From positions 396,082,042 to 396,146,041 of the forward strand of contig NC_085141.1 of the NCBI RefSeq assembly GCF_024139115.2: DNA of 64,000 nucleotides, in the 5' to 3' direction. Under the pieces are notes generated by a model, which made no database searches, was not told the origin of the DNA, and saw only the letters and a list, made by a program, of their open reading frames with translations. The position numbers and the translations under genes are program-made. Of this stretch, positions 35,406 to 46,000 are shown in pieces; positions within the stretch are counted from its first letter, which is position 1; every line of letters begins with the position of its first letter. The DNA is from Armigeres subalbatus. Lineage: Eukaryota > Arthropoda > Insecta > Diptera > Culicidae.

Positions 35406-35640
35406 CAGACGACAACATCAATATTTTGCACTGAAATATTATGCGGATATCATATTATGCTATTTTTAGGAAATGATCAATATCTCGAGCTTTTCGTTTG
35501 TTCTTATCCATAACATATTTTAGTATTTAAATGAGACTTCGATGCAATACGATTTTGAACATGATTTCCTGTTCTTTTATCTTATATATCATTCTAGTCC
35601 ATAGCATGGTTAGTTATTCGCTTTATGGCTTCTGTCCGGG
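35406..35640. repeat. Foldback MITE, copy 2 (left end lost)
   Basis: It aligns with 3015-3245 in direct orientation (CAGACGACAaCATCAATATT to CCTGTTCTTTTATC). Its left arm is missing exactly where copy D ends, as if copy D landed in it or a deletion joined them. Confidence 0.65.
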
Positions 35641-36144
35641 AAACGTCCGCATGAAATCGATTATATTCGTACATTTTTTTTATATTCTTGAGCATTGGAA
35701 TATCACCATGATAGTTTTATGATTCACAAATTGATGTTCCCCGTTTAGCCCACAGTGCATTGCAATGCACGGGCACGGTCTGACGGCGACGACTACGACG
35801 ATGAGTTTAGTGTCTAACCGCACGTTCTGAAGCTGCTGGCTTCTGCCGAATTATGTATGAGCGAATTGATGCACTTTGCCGCTGTTTTGTTGGCTGCGGC
35901 GGATGTTGAATCCTAGACTTGCTATGCTGGCGTGTATTGGCTCTACACACACGGCGTTGAATTATGCCAGGAATAATTTAGTAGCCTCAACGTGCAAAAC
36001 CAAGTTCAACACATGCTGAATACTAATAACACAGCATTCGGTGAGTTTTGGTTTCGCTGCAGGAGAATCACAACTTCAAGTGAACAATATGTGAGTCATA
36101 TAATATGCTTCAAATTAAGTAAAGTATTGCGCGTATATTTCAAA
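35641..36144. other. Unassigned DNA
   Basis: 35750-35950 has mixed composition with a GACGACTACGACGATGA simple tract. No coding or repeat feature recognised. Confidence 0.4.
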
Positions 36145-36195
36145 CCAGTTAACCCACCCGACGTTTTCCTGCATTAATAGGCGAGAAAGCACATT
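36145..36195 (+). repeat. Fragment of the GACCCGGCAGACGTT repeat
   Basis: CCCACCCGACGTTTTCCTGC then ATTAATAGGCGAGAA resembles the first 50 bp of the tandem pair at 28530. Confidence 0.5.
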
Positions 36196-36230
36196 ACGAA
36201 ATGTTTGTCTAACAACAAGCCTCCCGGAAT

Positions 36231-36410
36231 CCAAAATCAAATGCACTCGCGTTTTCAAGAGCACCCCATTCAAATCGGAAGCCACGCACAACCGTCATTT
36301 TTATTATTCCAGCTTTGCTGCTCAGCATGCGTGGAATAATAAAAATGACAGTTGTGCGTGGCTTCTATTTAGAATTGGGTGCTTTTGAAAACGCGATTGC
36401 ATTTGGTTTC
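36231..36410. repeat. 180-bp palindromic foldback
   Basis: CAAATGCActCGCGTTTTCA and TGAAAACGCGaTTGCATTTG pair at the ends. AAGCCACGCACAAC and GTCATTTTTATTATTCCA pair with their complements inside, leaving a loop of about 15 bp. No TSD resolved. Confidence 0.8.
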
Positions 36411-36523
36411 GTTGCTTAAACAGAAACCGGTTCTGGAAGTACCTACAGCGGATCTTACATAAGATGTTGGAACCTCCTAATTGGCATTGCTAAACGCGTT
36501 TTTGACGCTAATCGTTACTACAG

Positions 36524-36665
36524 TCGACTCTCTACATCTCGATATTCCTTATCTCGATATCTCTCCCTATGTCGATAGTTTCCTCAGTCCTTTCAATCTA
36601 CGTACATTTGAGCTTCCTACATCTCGATAACCTCCCTATCTCGATATCTTTCTATCTCGATCAGA
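36524..36665 (+). repeat. TCTCGATA-repeat, truncated TIR-element end
   Basis: It begins ACAGTCGACTCTCTACATCT and contains ten or so ATCTCGATA-like words. The ACAGTCrAmyCTC start and the ATCGAGATGTAGA word also occur in the MITE at 42277-42470. No matching right end is seen, so it is probably a truncated pogo/Tigger-type element. Confidence 0.5.
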
Positions 36666-36741
36666 GCATGAAATATTCACTTTCATGAAGCACATTCACT
36701 CCGACTTTTGACATTGATTATTCAAAACATAGAATGACATA

Positions 36742-37407
36742 CCGTGGGGCATCGAAATCCGTACACTTAAGCACCTTCGTATATGAAAAAGTCATTAGAA
36801 AATAGGAATAGAATGTAAATAGAATGTTTGTCATTGACACAGGCGCATGAAGGCTTCTACTTTTGAAGTTTTTCACATTTACTCATTAAAAACTACGAAA
36901 AACATGATAAAATAATGAATTAAATCAACTACTCCTGACTCGAAATCCGTCCACTGTGGACGGATTTCGAATCATAGGATCAAAATCCGTACAGCTATTT
37001 CTTAACTAAATATCTAAATTAAAACAACCTGATTGACTAAACTACCACTGTAAATAGTTCGATATGCACATTGAGAAGCGATCCCGTCGATTTGTATTCC
37101 GCTTATCTTATGTAATGATTTGCAATTAGCAATTAAAACACGGTTACTTTTGGTGCAATTATGCTCTACCCGAAAACAAGATGGCGGCACAAACTCCGCG
37201 TTTGGTGGGTGGAGATTTGTTTCTGATTCTTGTGGTTTTAATTTCAAAGCCTTCTTTCCAATTCTATGCCCTAAAAGCTTACTGTCAAGTATCTGAACAG
37301 AATAGGATTAATTATTCCTACATTAATTACCTTTAACCTCTTTTAATTTATTGATATCTCATGAGGTGGACGGATTTCGGTGCTGTACGGATTTCGGTCC
37401 CGCACGG
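36742..37407. mobile_element. 666-bp TIR element with TA target duplication
   Basis: CCGTGgGGcAtCGAAATCCG and the complement of CGGATTTCGGTCCCGCACGG form TIRs of about 23 bp. TA flanks both sides (36740-36741, 37408-37409). The element carries repeated GACGGATTTCG words and a perfect 14-bp-arm hairpin at 36941-36969. No transposase. It is Tc1/mariner-like by TSD only. Confidence 0.8.
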
Positions 37408-37559
37408 TACTCAGTTTACTTCTTCATAGATTCATTCAATTGATTACCACTGAGTATGGTAACTGCGCGCGAAAAAAACAAAATTAGCCTTGATTATATT
37501 GACATTTGTCGCTAAAAATGCCCCTCAATTAAACGTTGGGATTAGATCTATGCGTGTAA

Positions 37560-38180
37560 TAATTTAAACAGAGCATTAGTGATTAATCATAGATTTAATC
37601 ATGATTAATGAATAATGGGTTATTTAATCATTATTCATTAATCATAATCATACAAAAAATTTGATTCAATCATCAATCACTAATCGTTAATCATAGAACA
37701 TTACATTTAATCATTAATCATTAATCATATTCTTAATTGTTTTGAGTTTATTCATTAATCATCAATTTTAATCATTGCATACATCTCCTTTTATTCAATA
37801 ATCTTTAATCATAATCATTTAATTTTCATACCATTCATTAACCCAATTTGGTAAAAATGTTCCTTGATAATTGATCAATATGCAAACCATTAAATTTGAT
37901 TATTCACAATCATTATTCATTAATCAAACCGATTTTTAATCATTAGTCATACACATATTGTGTCAGCATTTAATCACGATCGGTAATCGTTAATCATACT
38001 CCAATCGGTTTATTCATTAATCGTAATCGTTAATCATTGTCAAAAAATAATTCAATCGTTAATCATAATCATTAATCATTGTCAAAGATGATTAAATCAT
38101 TAATCATAATCTTTAATCATAGAGTTGAATTATTTAATCATAACAAATTTAATCATTCATTGGAAGCGTTATTCATTAAC
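37560..38180 (+). repeat. TAATCATTAATCA-rich tract
   Basis: Degenerate tandem TTAATCATTAATCATAATCA words fill about 600 bp, with variants such as TAATCGTTAATCAT. It is extremely rich in TAAT cores. No ORF of interest. Confidence 0.9.
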
Positions 38181-38399
38181 GCTCTGAATTTAAATCATCA
38201 AACATGTGTTCAGTTTTACGATTATTTAATAATAATTTGTGATATTCAAATAAATACTCACTGACCCATATTCACTCTGAAAATTGACGGTGCAGAGCCG
38301 AATATGAATATGTTAAGAAGTGAAGTGACAAAGAAGGCCGATGGGCTTCATAAAAAATAATCGAATAAGAAAATTATTTTGAGCTTTTTAGTGGAATGT

Positions 38400-38640
38400 T
38401 TTCACTTGTCATAAGACGAGTTTATACAATCCCGTTGAATTCCACCACCTAATTGTATCTTGACAGATACGTATTTCGACCTCAACAGTAAGGCCGTCTT
38501 CAGTGTCTCGTACTTGACTCGACTTGACGAAAGAAATGCGCATCGTCAAGGGGAAATATCTGACTGGATGAAGTGCAACAATTTGAAGTTTTTCCATCGA
38601 TTTAAGTAAACGCCAGGTGAAGTACACCGATAGTATGCAG
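38400..38640. repeat. Dispersed repeat fragment (GTATTTCGACCTCAACAG)
   Basis: TACGTATTTCGACCTCAACA then GTAAGGCCGTCTTCAGTGTC resembles short linker motifs found at ends of some insect retroelements, including Penelope-like ones. That assignment is a guess from memory of the style; no coding part is present. Confidence 0.35.
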
Positions 38641-38699
38641 CGTCATGGATGCTGCTTTGTAGTCGTAATGGAAAATCTTCACTCCAGTATGACAATACA

Positions 38700-39410
38700 A
38701 ACATCCCGGGAACACTTCCGGACGTGGCCAAGGTGTCCAAAATCTGTGCTGATCGAAATTTGTCCGGTCCCCTGAGGGAACCAGGTCCCCGGAAACACTT
38801 CCGGACGTGGTCAATGTGTCCAAAATCACTCAAAAATTCATGTATTGAGCTTGTCTTTCAAAATTCATGGAGTTTGACATGTCACAAAATAGGTTTCGGA
38901 GCTAATCGAAATTTGATCGCTTCCCTGAGAAAACTAGGCTCCCGGGAACAATTTCGGACGTGGCCAATATGTCCAAAACCTCTGAAAAACTCAGCATTGA
39001 GCTTGTCTTTCGAAATCATGGAGTTTGATATGTCGCAAGATGGGTTTCGGTGCTAATCGAAATTTGTCCACTTCCTTGAGGGTACCAGGTTCCCGGGAAC
39101 ACTTCCGGATGTGGCAAATGTGTTCAAAACCTCTCAAAAACTCATCTATTGAGCTTGTCTTTCAAAATCATGGAGTTTGATATGTCACAAGATGGGTTTC
39201 GGTACTAATCGAAATTTGTCCACTTCCCTGAGGGAACTAGGTTTTCGGGAGCTCTTCTGGCCGTGACCAATGCATCCAAAACCCTTCAAAAATTCATCTA
39301 TTGAAATTGTCTTTCAAAATCATGAAGTTTGATATGTCGCAAGACTGGTTTTTACACCACTTTAAAAGTGTCCACTACCCCAGGGAACCAGGGTCCTGGA
39401 ACATCCGGAA
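38700..39410 (+). repeat. ~151-bp satellite, about 4.5 copies
   Basis: CCCGGGAACACTTCCGGACG recurs at about 38705, 38791, 38940, 39092 and 39243. TTGAGCTTGTCTTTC and GGTTTCGGtGCTAATCG sit at fixed offsets. The first unit is truncated to about 86 bp. Copies are moderately diverged. Frames such as 38649-39056 are repeat shadows. Confidence 0.85.
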
Positions 39411-41685
39411 CTATGCCCTGGTGATCTAATTGTATCAACTTCTGATGCTGGTCAATGATGATTGACCACGATTGCATCAACATTCTAGGCACTTTCGTTC
39501 ATTTATCAATCGTTTTTTTTTTTTTGATAATAATAAATTCGGCCGGATTGACACCATGGTCAAATCAAGCCATGTACCAAAAAATAGACATGATGACGCT
39601 TCTTCCCTGAAAATTTCATGGCAATCGGACATAAAATAAGCCCATACGGATTATTTTAATTTTGATTTCTAGGTCAGACCGAAACGGGCTAAGAAAATGC
39701 GATGAAGAAATACACGTTGCTAGGGACTGTATGTAACATCCGAGATGCTTCGTCTGCAACCCAGCTACAGAAACGACCATGTGACGAGTGCATTCCAATG
39801 TCCTGCGTACGAAAAGGCATTAACGGGCCGAGAGTAATAGAGATCACCAAAAGCAGTTCAGGTTCCGAAAAGGAGTTCACTGGTGGGTGCAATTAAGCAA
39901 TCCAAGAAGAACAGGTGCCACAATTGATTCTACTGGATAGTAAAGATTGGCGTCAAAAAACGTGCCAGCTGGAGGGTCCAATAACTTGTGTAGGATCCTT
40001 AAGAGGTACTTCCAGAAGCGGATTCCGTTTTACGAAATGAATTCAGAGCAGAAGTCGATCAGGGTTACGTCGGACATTCCACAATGATCGGTACTAGGAC
40101 CCGACGCTGTAGAACGTGAGTTACAACAAATATAATATATTAACAATATAGTCCACTCTTGATAAAAGCAGGCGAACACGACTCCAGCGCTACAACGGAT
40201 GGCGGTCGAACTATTTCATCACAGAAATGCGTGGCGTCGCATCGTTGCCTTCATATCGCCGCATTGAGGCGCGCCGTCGCTTCCACATCAACGTGTAGAA
40301 GCTCATCGTTGCTTCCAAAACAAATTCTAAACGTCATATCTTTTCGATTGAAAAAGCAAAATGCTACCTTTCTGGTGATTTGTTTGGCCGTTTACAAATA
40401 AAAATCAAATATATTGATGGAATTTAGAGCAGAGCCCATATATTGCTTCTGGTGGCTAGTTAAAAAACCTAAAGCTTTCCTTATTACCTTTCCTGGTTCT
40501 TGTTTCTATTTTTCGAACATTTTTCTTTTTAAAATACTGGAGCCATTGCGTGTACTCCGGCCCCTTTCTCCAACAAATAAGATGGATCCTACGGAATAAG
40601 CAATTGAAGATTTGGCCAGCTCATGGAGCATCTACTCAAACGTCAGCTCTCACTTGCATCTAAAGAACACGCAAAGGACCAAACAACTCAAAAAGTAATA
40701 GGACTATCGCAATTAGAAAAGCATGTGACCTTTCGGGATCTGAGAGGCAGAGAGAGGAAGAATGCTGCAAAATTCAAACACTTGCCAACAATATTTTCAT
40801 TTGTAAATACTTCATTCGCCCAGGAACAAGCCCCATATCTCTCCACCCACCATTCCATTATCCTTCCAAAACAAAACAAAATCATAAAGGATAATTTTTG
40901 CTACCAAATCTCATTATTTAATTATTTAATCCTCATGTATGCTTCCAAGACGTAGTGGTCTTGTTCAGTCGATCAACGATAGCCAATCCTTACCAGCTGT
41001 GTACAGCAGAATGAGATACTATTTTGAAGATTGCGCATCGCATCAAAGATTGGCTTAGTTGTGACATCAAGATCACAGCTTCGGACTCCTTAATGTACAC
41101 CCTCCAAAGCTTTTGAGAAGTTTCCACGGCATCAGTTGCATAGAGCCTGGGAAGCCCTCTTGCCTGTAAAATTAAATATAAATTTAATTCATAGAAAACC
41201 AAAATTGCCACTTACGGTCTGACTTACAACTTCGGTTCTCCGTCGCAGATATTGTTAATTCCTTTACTGTTGTTAAGAATTTTTGACCTGCACTGCGAAA
41301 TGAGAAGCAAATTCGAACGGATGGCCTATCATCTGAATCGGTGGTTGGTGCAGAGGTCCACTCTGTAGGCTGTTCATTCCAAGGCCCATAAAGTTGCTTG
41401 TAGATGGCATCCCGCACCGAACCGATTTACGTAAAGCTGGAAAAAAGTCATGCAAATGAAATATTCATTCAAAATAGACCTAATAATTTATTTAAGTAAA
41501 ATACATCTTGAACCATTATTTGATAAATATTTAGGAGTACTTACTAGAAATATTCGATGATATCGGCGGCGGCATCTTCTGCCAACATGTATCTTGTTGA
41601 CTCTGTCGGATAGTGAAAAGTCGAAGTTACTTTGATCGTTTTTACTAAATAGTTAGACTTCCAATCACCAGTTGACGTTGCTCTA
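39411..41685. other. No gene recognised
   Basis: Mixed and AT-rich DNA. Frames up to 110 codons (40623-40955 plus) have no recognisable motif. 39540-39690 includes GGCCGGATTGACACCATGG, which might be a repeat edge, unconfirmed. Confidence 0.4.
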
Positions 41686-41693
41686 CTCAAAAG

Positions 41694-42241
41694 CTAGGAT
41701 AGGATGTGCCAAGTAGTCATTAAAAATCGTACCGATTTTCTGTCACAATCGTACCGGTTGCTGATTGGTTGAAAATGACAATCGATTACTTCGATTGGTG
41801 GCGGCGCGTTTTTCGTAGGGCAGCATGTTGTTAGTTTGGCCGTGTTGCTGGTTTGTAAAGTTGATATTAAGCAAAACACGTAAATGTTTGAGTTCCAGTT
41901 TTTTGGGACAAAATTAATTTATATTGAACTGCAAACGCCATATAAATTTATCTAAAGGGTTGTAAAGGTTTAAAACTGTTGATTTTAAGCATTATCATTC
42001 ACCTTTCTGTCATTTTCGATCTCAAAGTCATATTTTCATTAGCGAAAACTTCTCTCTGTTAGTCTTTCGCTTCTCTTACATAAATAATGGATGGAACGGA
42101 AAGAAAAACATCAAGTTTTGATACATGATATTTGGAAGATTTTGTACCAAATTAATTTGGCTGCACTGGCGATCACCTCGTCAGAGCAACCGACTAAAAA
42201 ACAACGTCAAGTCTCAATTGAGTTGTCACATCCTATCCTAG
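41694..42241. mobile_element. 548-bp TIR element with 8-bp TSD
   Basis: CTAGGATAGGATGTG and CACATCCTATCCTAG are exact 15-bp TIRs flanked by CTCAAAAG at 41686-41693 and 42242-42249. The interior is non-coding. The 8-bp TSD fits hAT or P-type transposition, but the CTAGGAT terminus is less typical of hAT than CAG/TAGGG. Confidence 0.9.
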
Positions 42242-42276
42242 CTCAAAAGTAGTTCGCCAGCGGCTTGTATGGGATA

Positions 42277-42470
42277 CAGTCAAACCTCCATGAGTCGATA
42301 TTGAAGGGACCATCGACTCATGGAAATATCGAGATGTAGAATAGGAAATCTTTGGAAAGCTCTTTGGAGGGACCATCACAGTAACCCAGAAAATATTTTA
42401 TGATATGGAATAATTTGCTTCCATGAGTCGATATCGAGTCATAGAACATCGACTCATGGAGGTTTGACTG
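42277..42470. mobile_element. 194-bp MITE with TA target duplication
   Basis: CAGTCAAACCTCCATGAGTC and GACTCATGGAGGTTTGACTG are perfect TIRs of 20 bp or more, extending to GATAT. TA lies on each side (42275-42276, 42471-42472). Subterminal GAGTCGATAT and ATCGAGATGTAGA words link it to 36524. The pattern fits pogo/Tigger-type Tc1/mariner MITEs. It landed 28 bp from the TSD of the 41694 element. Confidence 0.92.
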
Positions 42471-42472
42471 TA

Positions 42473-43195
42473 ATCAAGAGTGGACTATCTTGTACTTTAA
42501 AATCTTTGGTTACAACGTATTCCCAATGATGGAGCTACCCAAATGCCGGTTGCTGGTGTGGCCATGCGTCGTTGCCCTACTGCCGGGCGTGTGTGTTTGT
42601 GGAGATTGCTCGAAATTTGCGGAAGTACGTGACTAAGTGACTTAAGTACTGTAGAAGCTGCAGCATAGATGGAGCATGAAACAGCGAATAAACGTCGGTA
42701 CTGGATAATATCTAACTGGGACGTCGGACTGACCTCGGTAATCGAAGGCCAACCTGCTGATGAAAGAAGAATGAAGAAGGAAGCGCTTCGAGTATGCAAG
42801 GAACCGCCAGTGCGGATGTCATACACCACCGGAACTGTTGGACCACCTCTGCAACCCGAAGACGAAGTCAGCGTAATGTGTGTTAGTGTCCCCTGCGATA
42901 GCCGCCGGTAGTCGGTGCTCCATCAGTATGGATGTTTCCTTCACCATAACGGCCGAGTAGGGATCGAGACAACGTAGCAGTGAATCAATCAGGCAGTCTG
43001 CGAACTAGCGTACGCCAGGGGCCGGAACTTCAGAATAAGTTCATGAACATAAGCAGAAGCATTTGTGGCACAAACTTAAAGCTAATGGCGATCATAGAGA
43101 TAAATTCAAATGCTTCCTTTTCTTCAAATAGAACGCACCCAAAAGAATATGTTAAAAATGTGTTTAGTCAACTTAGGTTTGAATCTCTTTGATGG
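42473..43195. other. Unassigned, fairly GC-balanced DNA
   Basis: Overlapping frames at 42497-42829 (minus, 110 codons) and 42669-42911 (plus, 80 codons) are unrecognised. Composition is closer to coding than its surroundings, so a decayed ORF is possible. Confidence 0.4.
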
Positions 43196-43203
43196 CCAAT
43201 GAG

Positions 43204-43682
43204 CAGGGGTGGAAATCTGCGAATCTTAGTCACAAAACAAGAAGTAGGCAATGCAAAAGACTCGCGAACCTTTTGTTTTGCCTTTTTCTTGCCTACCTAC
43301 TACTCGCAGAGAAAACAAAAAAACGAACCCCGAAAAATGTTCGTGAAGCTTCGCGAGTCATTCGGGTTAATTTGCTAAAAGTCATAAAACAACCTCGGAA
43401 CTTATTTCTCCCTGATGTTCGAGCAAGAACACAATTGTTTATTGTTATTGTGTTTATGTCAAGTCAAATCTATCCATTGTATTCGAAGTAATCACAAAAA
43501 CTCGCGACCGTGTTTTTACTCCCGAACCAAATACAGCCCGGCTTTTTGTTTTTGCTCTGTCCGTACTCGCGAACAAAGCAAGCGCCAGAAAAATGCAGGC
43601 AGTTGGTTCGCGCGAGTATGTCATTTTTGGTAGGCCCAATTACACTCTTGTCTTACTCGTGAACCGAGTATTTCCACCACTG
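43204..43682. mobile_element. 479-bp hAT-like MITE with 8-bp TSD
   Basis: TIRs CAGGGGTGGAAAT and ATTTCCACCACTG (one mismatch) are flanked by CCAATGAG at 43196-43203 and 43683-43690. CAG-GGTGGAAA termini plus an 8-bp TSD are typical of hAT. GCGAACC and ACTCGCGA words recur inside. Frames at 43189-43633 are within the element and unlikely to be genes. Confidence 0.92.
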
Positions 43683-43690
43683 CCAATGAG

Positions 43691-45650
43691 TTGATTGCCC
43701 ATGATGAAAATCAACCTATCAACTAAAACTGTATTCTCACTAACACGTAACATCGTTCTATGAATAAAATAGGTATAATACAAACTAATTGAACGATAAC
43801 TAGGTAGGAGCAGTTTCCAACGATTGATGAAAAACACTCTCGAGAATGTCTTCTCTCTTATGTCTAACCTTCCATGGAGTAAGGGGAGAAGGCTATGCAT
43901 TTTTGTCTTAATTGACGGCTTTAATTTTTACAAAGACGACTGAATATACGATGTTATGTAAGGTAGATACAAAACAGTGGAAATGTTCGAGCATTGGTAA
44001 ATCGTTCCTGTTCATCATTTTCACAGGTGAGTAAATCACAATGCTTCGAGACAGTTCGTAATCAACAAACCGAATCAGTGTACACTGTAATCTAATTTAG
44101 ATGAGTCTCATAAAAAAACTCCATTCAGGACAAAGGTCCTGCTGTGCCGAAGCGTTCCGGATCCCAACGCTCCCAAAATGAACCGAAAATTTGTTCAAAA
44201 CTGAAACGTTCCAGATAACGAGCAAAGTACGTTTCCGTCCTCCGCAAAGCACATCTCCACCTCAGCAAATATTCAATTATACGCTCACTCGCGATTCCAT
44301 TGAGCATCGCACGAGCAAGCCACAATTACATTATTCAGGAATCATTTTTTATTCACAGGGCAGAAATATCTGCTTCCCAGCATTGACGCGGCTGGTTTGA
44401 GGGTTTGCCCGGCACCACCCAGGTGATGTAAAGAAGTATTTACTGTATTTGAAATCGAGTCGGAATGCGATGTTGAACACGGATGTCTTTGAATATTTCA
44501 AAGCGCAACAAATCCAGTGGCTCATTTCAATCTCTTATGATTATCAACGGTTGTAAAGAAATCTCTTTGCGCCCGGGAAAAATGTATTGCATATTGTTAT
44601 TCCCTCCGAAAAATTTAAGCTTCGCCAGCGAAACTTGTGCATAGTGGGGAACTGTTTCAAACTTGATAACGGAAATACAATTAACTTAAACCGTTGACAA
44701 ACCGGGTTGCCACATTCAGTTATAACTTATGTATTAGTCCGTAGATTTTTATGAATTCACTCAATTATGTCAAAATGAGCCAACGGATTTTAAATTCATA
44801 TTTTCATAAATATTCTAAAGCACATTTTTTACATAAAAACTAGTTTACTTATGTTTAATTTTGGTTCGAATTTTGATAATTTTTAAATATAATTTGAGCC
44901 AGTTGTAGTGATAAATACCATTCTGTGCCATTGAATTTTAATTTGTGATCCTTTCTCAGTTTTTCCCGGTTGCTTCCTTTTTTACAACTCAATCCATATT
45001 TCTGTCGCGCGAGCTGTGAGTGAAAAAAACGTTGCCGCCTTCATTGAGCTACAACCGGCTGAATCCATGTTTTATGCAAGTCTACACATAAATTTCTAAT
45101 CTCCAGAGAAATGGTGTGCAGAATATCAAACGAACAAAGCGCCAGCGACGCATACAGAAAAAAAATAATGGAGGATTTTCACGAGCTGCAAAACACTTCC
45201 AGCACACTTCCATGATTTGGTGCCGTAGCAGAATAAAAATTGGTGCAAACCCACCCTCAGGTGGGGGAAAGTGTCGTTGCTTCTATGCAGGCTGTGTTTT
45301 GTAGGTTGCTTGCATGGACTCGCAGGATGGAAAACAATAAACAAAGTCTTCTTTCCGACCGCTAAATGTTATTGCTTCGTAGCTTACCCACAGGGTTTCG
45401 GTACTCAGCAAAACGAGGTGTGCAAGTGTAAATTGATTTTTTTTTTGTTGTAATGTTTTTTGGTTTGAGTCGTCTCTCATTTTTATTTTCAAATATGTAA
45501 AGTAAAAACACCACCTAAACATGTCGTTGCAAAATATGACAGAAAATGGATAGAAATGGAACATGTTGCAAAAAATTGCAAACTATTTGAAGTGAACTCG
45601 TCGATTTGGATCATTTATACAAATGTTGATTATTATGAACAGTTATGAAT
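43691..45650. other. No gene recognised
   Basis: AT-rich to mixed sequence. ACAAACCGGGTTGCCACATTC near 44699 looks like a TIR-element edge but no partner was found. Frames are short and unsupported. Confidence 0.4.
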
Positions 45651-45654
45651 GTGA

Positions 45655-45900
45655 TTATTTATATTTATTTATATTAAAGCCAGGGTGACTTCTGCAGTAC
45701 ATAGAAGTCGTCTTCAATCAGGCTACGTAGGGTCCAACAATCGTCCTGCAACTGATGTGATTGCTTTCGAGAACCATTTTCATCGTATTATTGTCCGACA
45801 TTCTGGCTACGTACCCGGCCTACCTTTTGGAGTGAAGTGCGAACTATGAATGGATCCCAACAGCAATTCGTGGTTCATTCGACTCTTTCGTGAACCGTCT
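45655..45900 (-). pseudogene. 3'-end fragment of the LINE family seen at 31576
   Basis: ATTTATTTATATTAAAGCCAG then ATAGAAGTCGTCTTC and GAACCATTTTCATCG align in order with the antisense 3' end at 31576-31800 (tail, then TATAAGAGTCTTCT, then GAACCATTTTCACCG). No open frame remains. Confidence 0.65.
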
Positions 45901-45950
45901 TCTAACAGTGTTCAACACTAACGTTAACATAGGAAATATATTAAAAAACT

Positions 45951-46000
45951 AGCTGACCCGGCTAGCTTTGTCTCGCCAAAAATTGATCAATTTTCTGATA
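45951..46000 (+). repeat. Fragment of the ACTAGCTGACCCGG repeat
   Basis: AACTAGCTGACCCGGCTAGC resembles the starts at 28530 and 28798; the rest has diverged or differs. Confidence 0.45.

Noticed and set aside
40148..42488. 16-bp inverted pair ATAGTCCACTCTTGAT as TIRs of a 2.3-kb element
   Set aside because: Flanks show no duplication, and one such 16-bp match is expected by chance in a window of this size.
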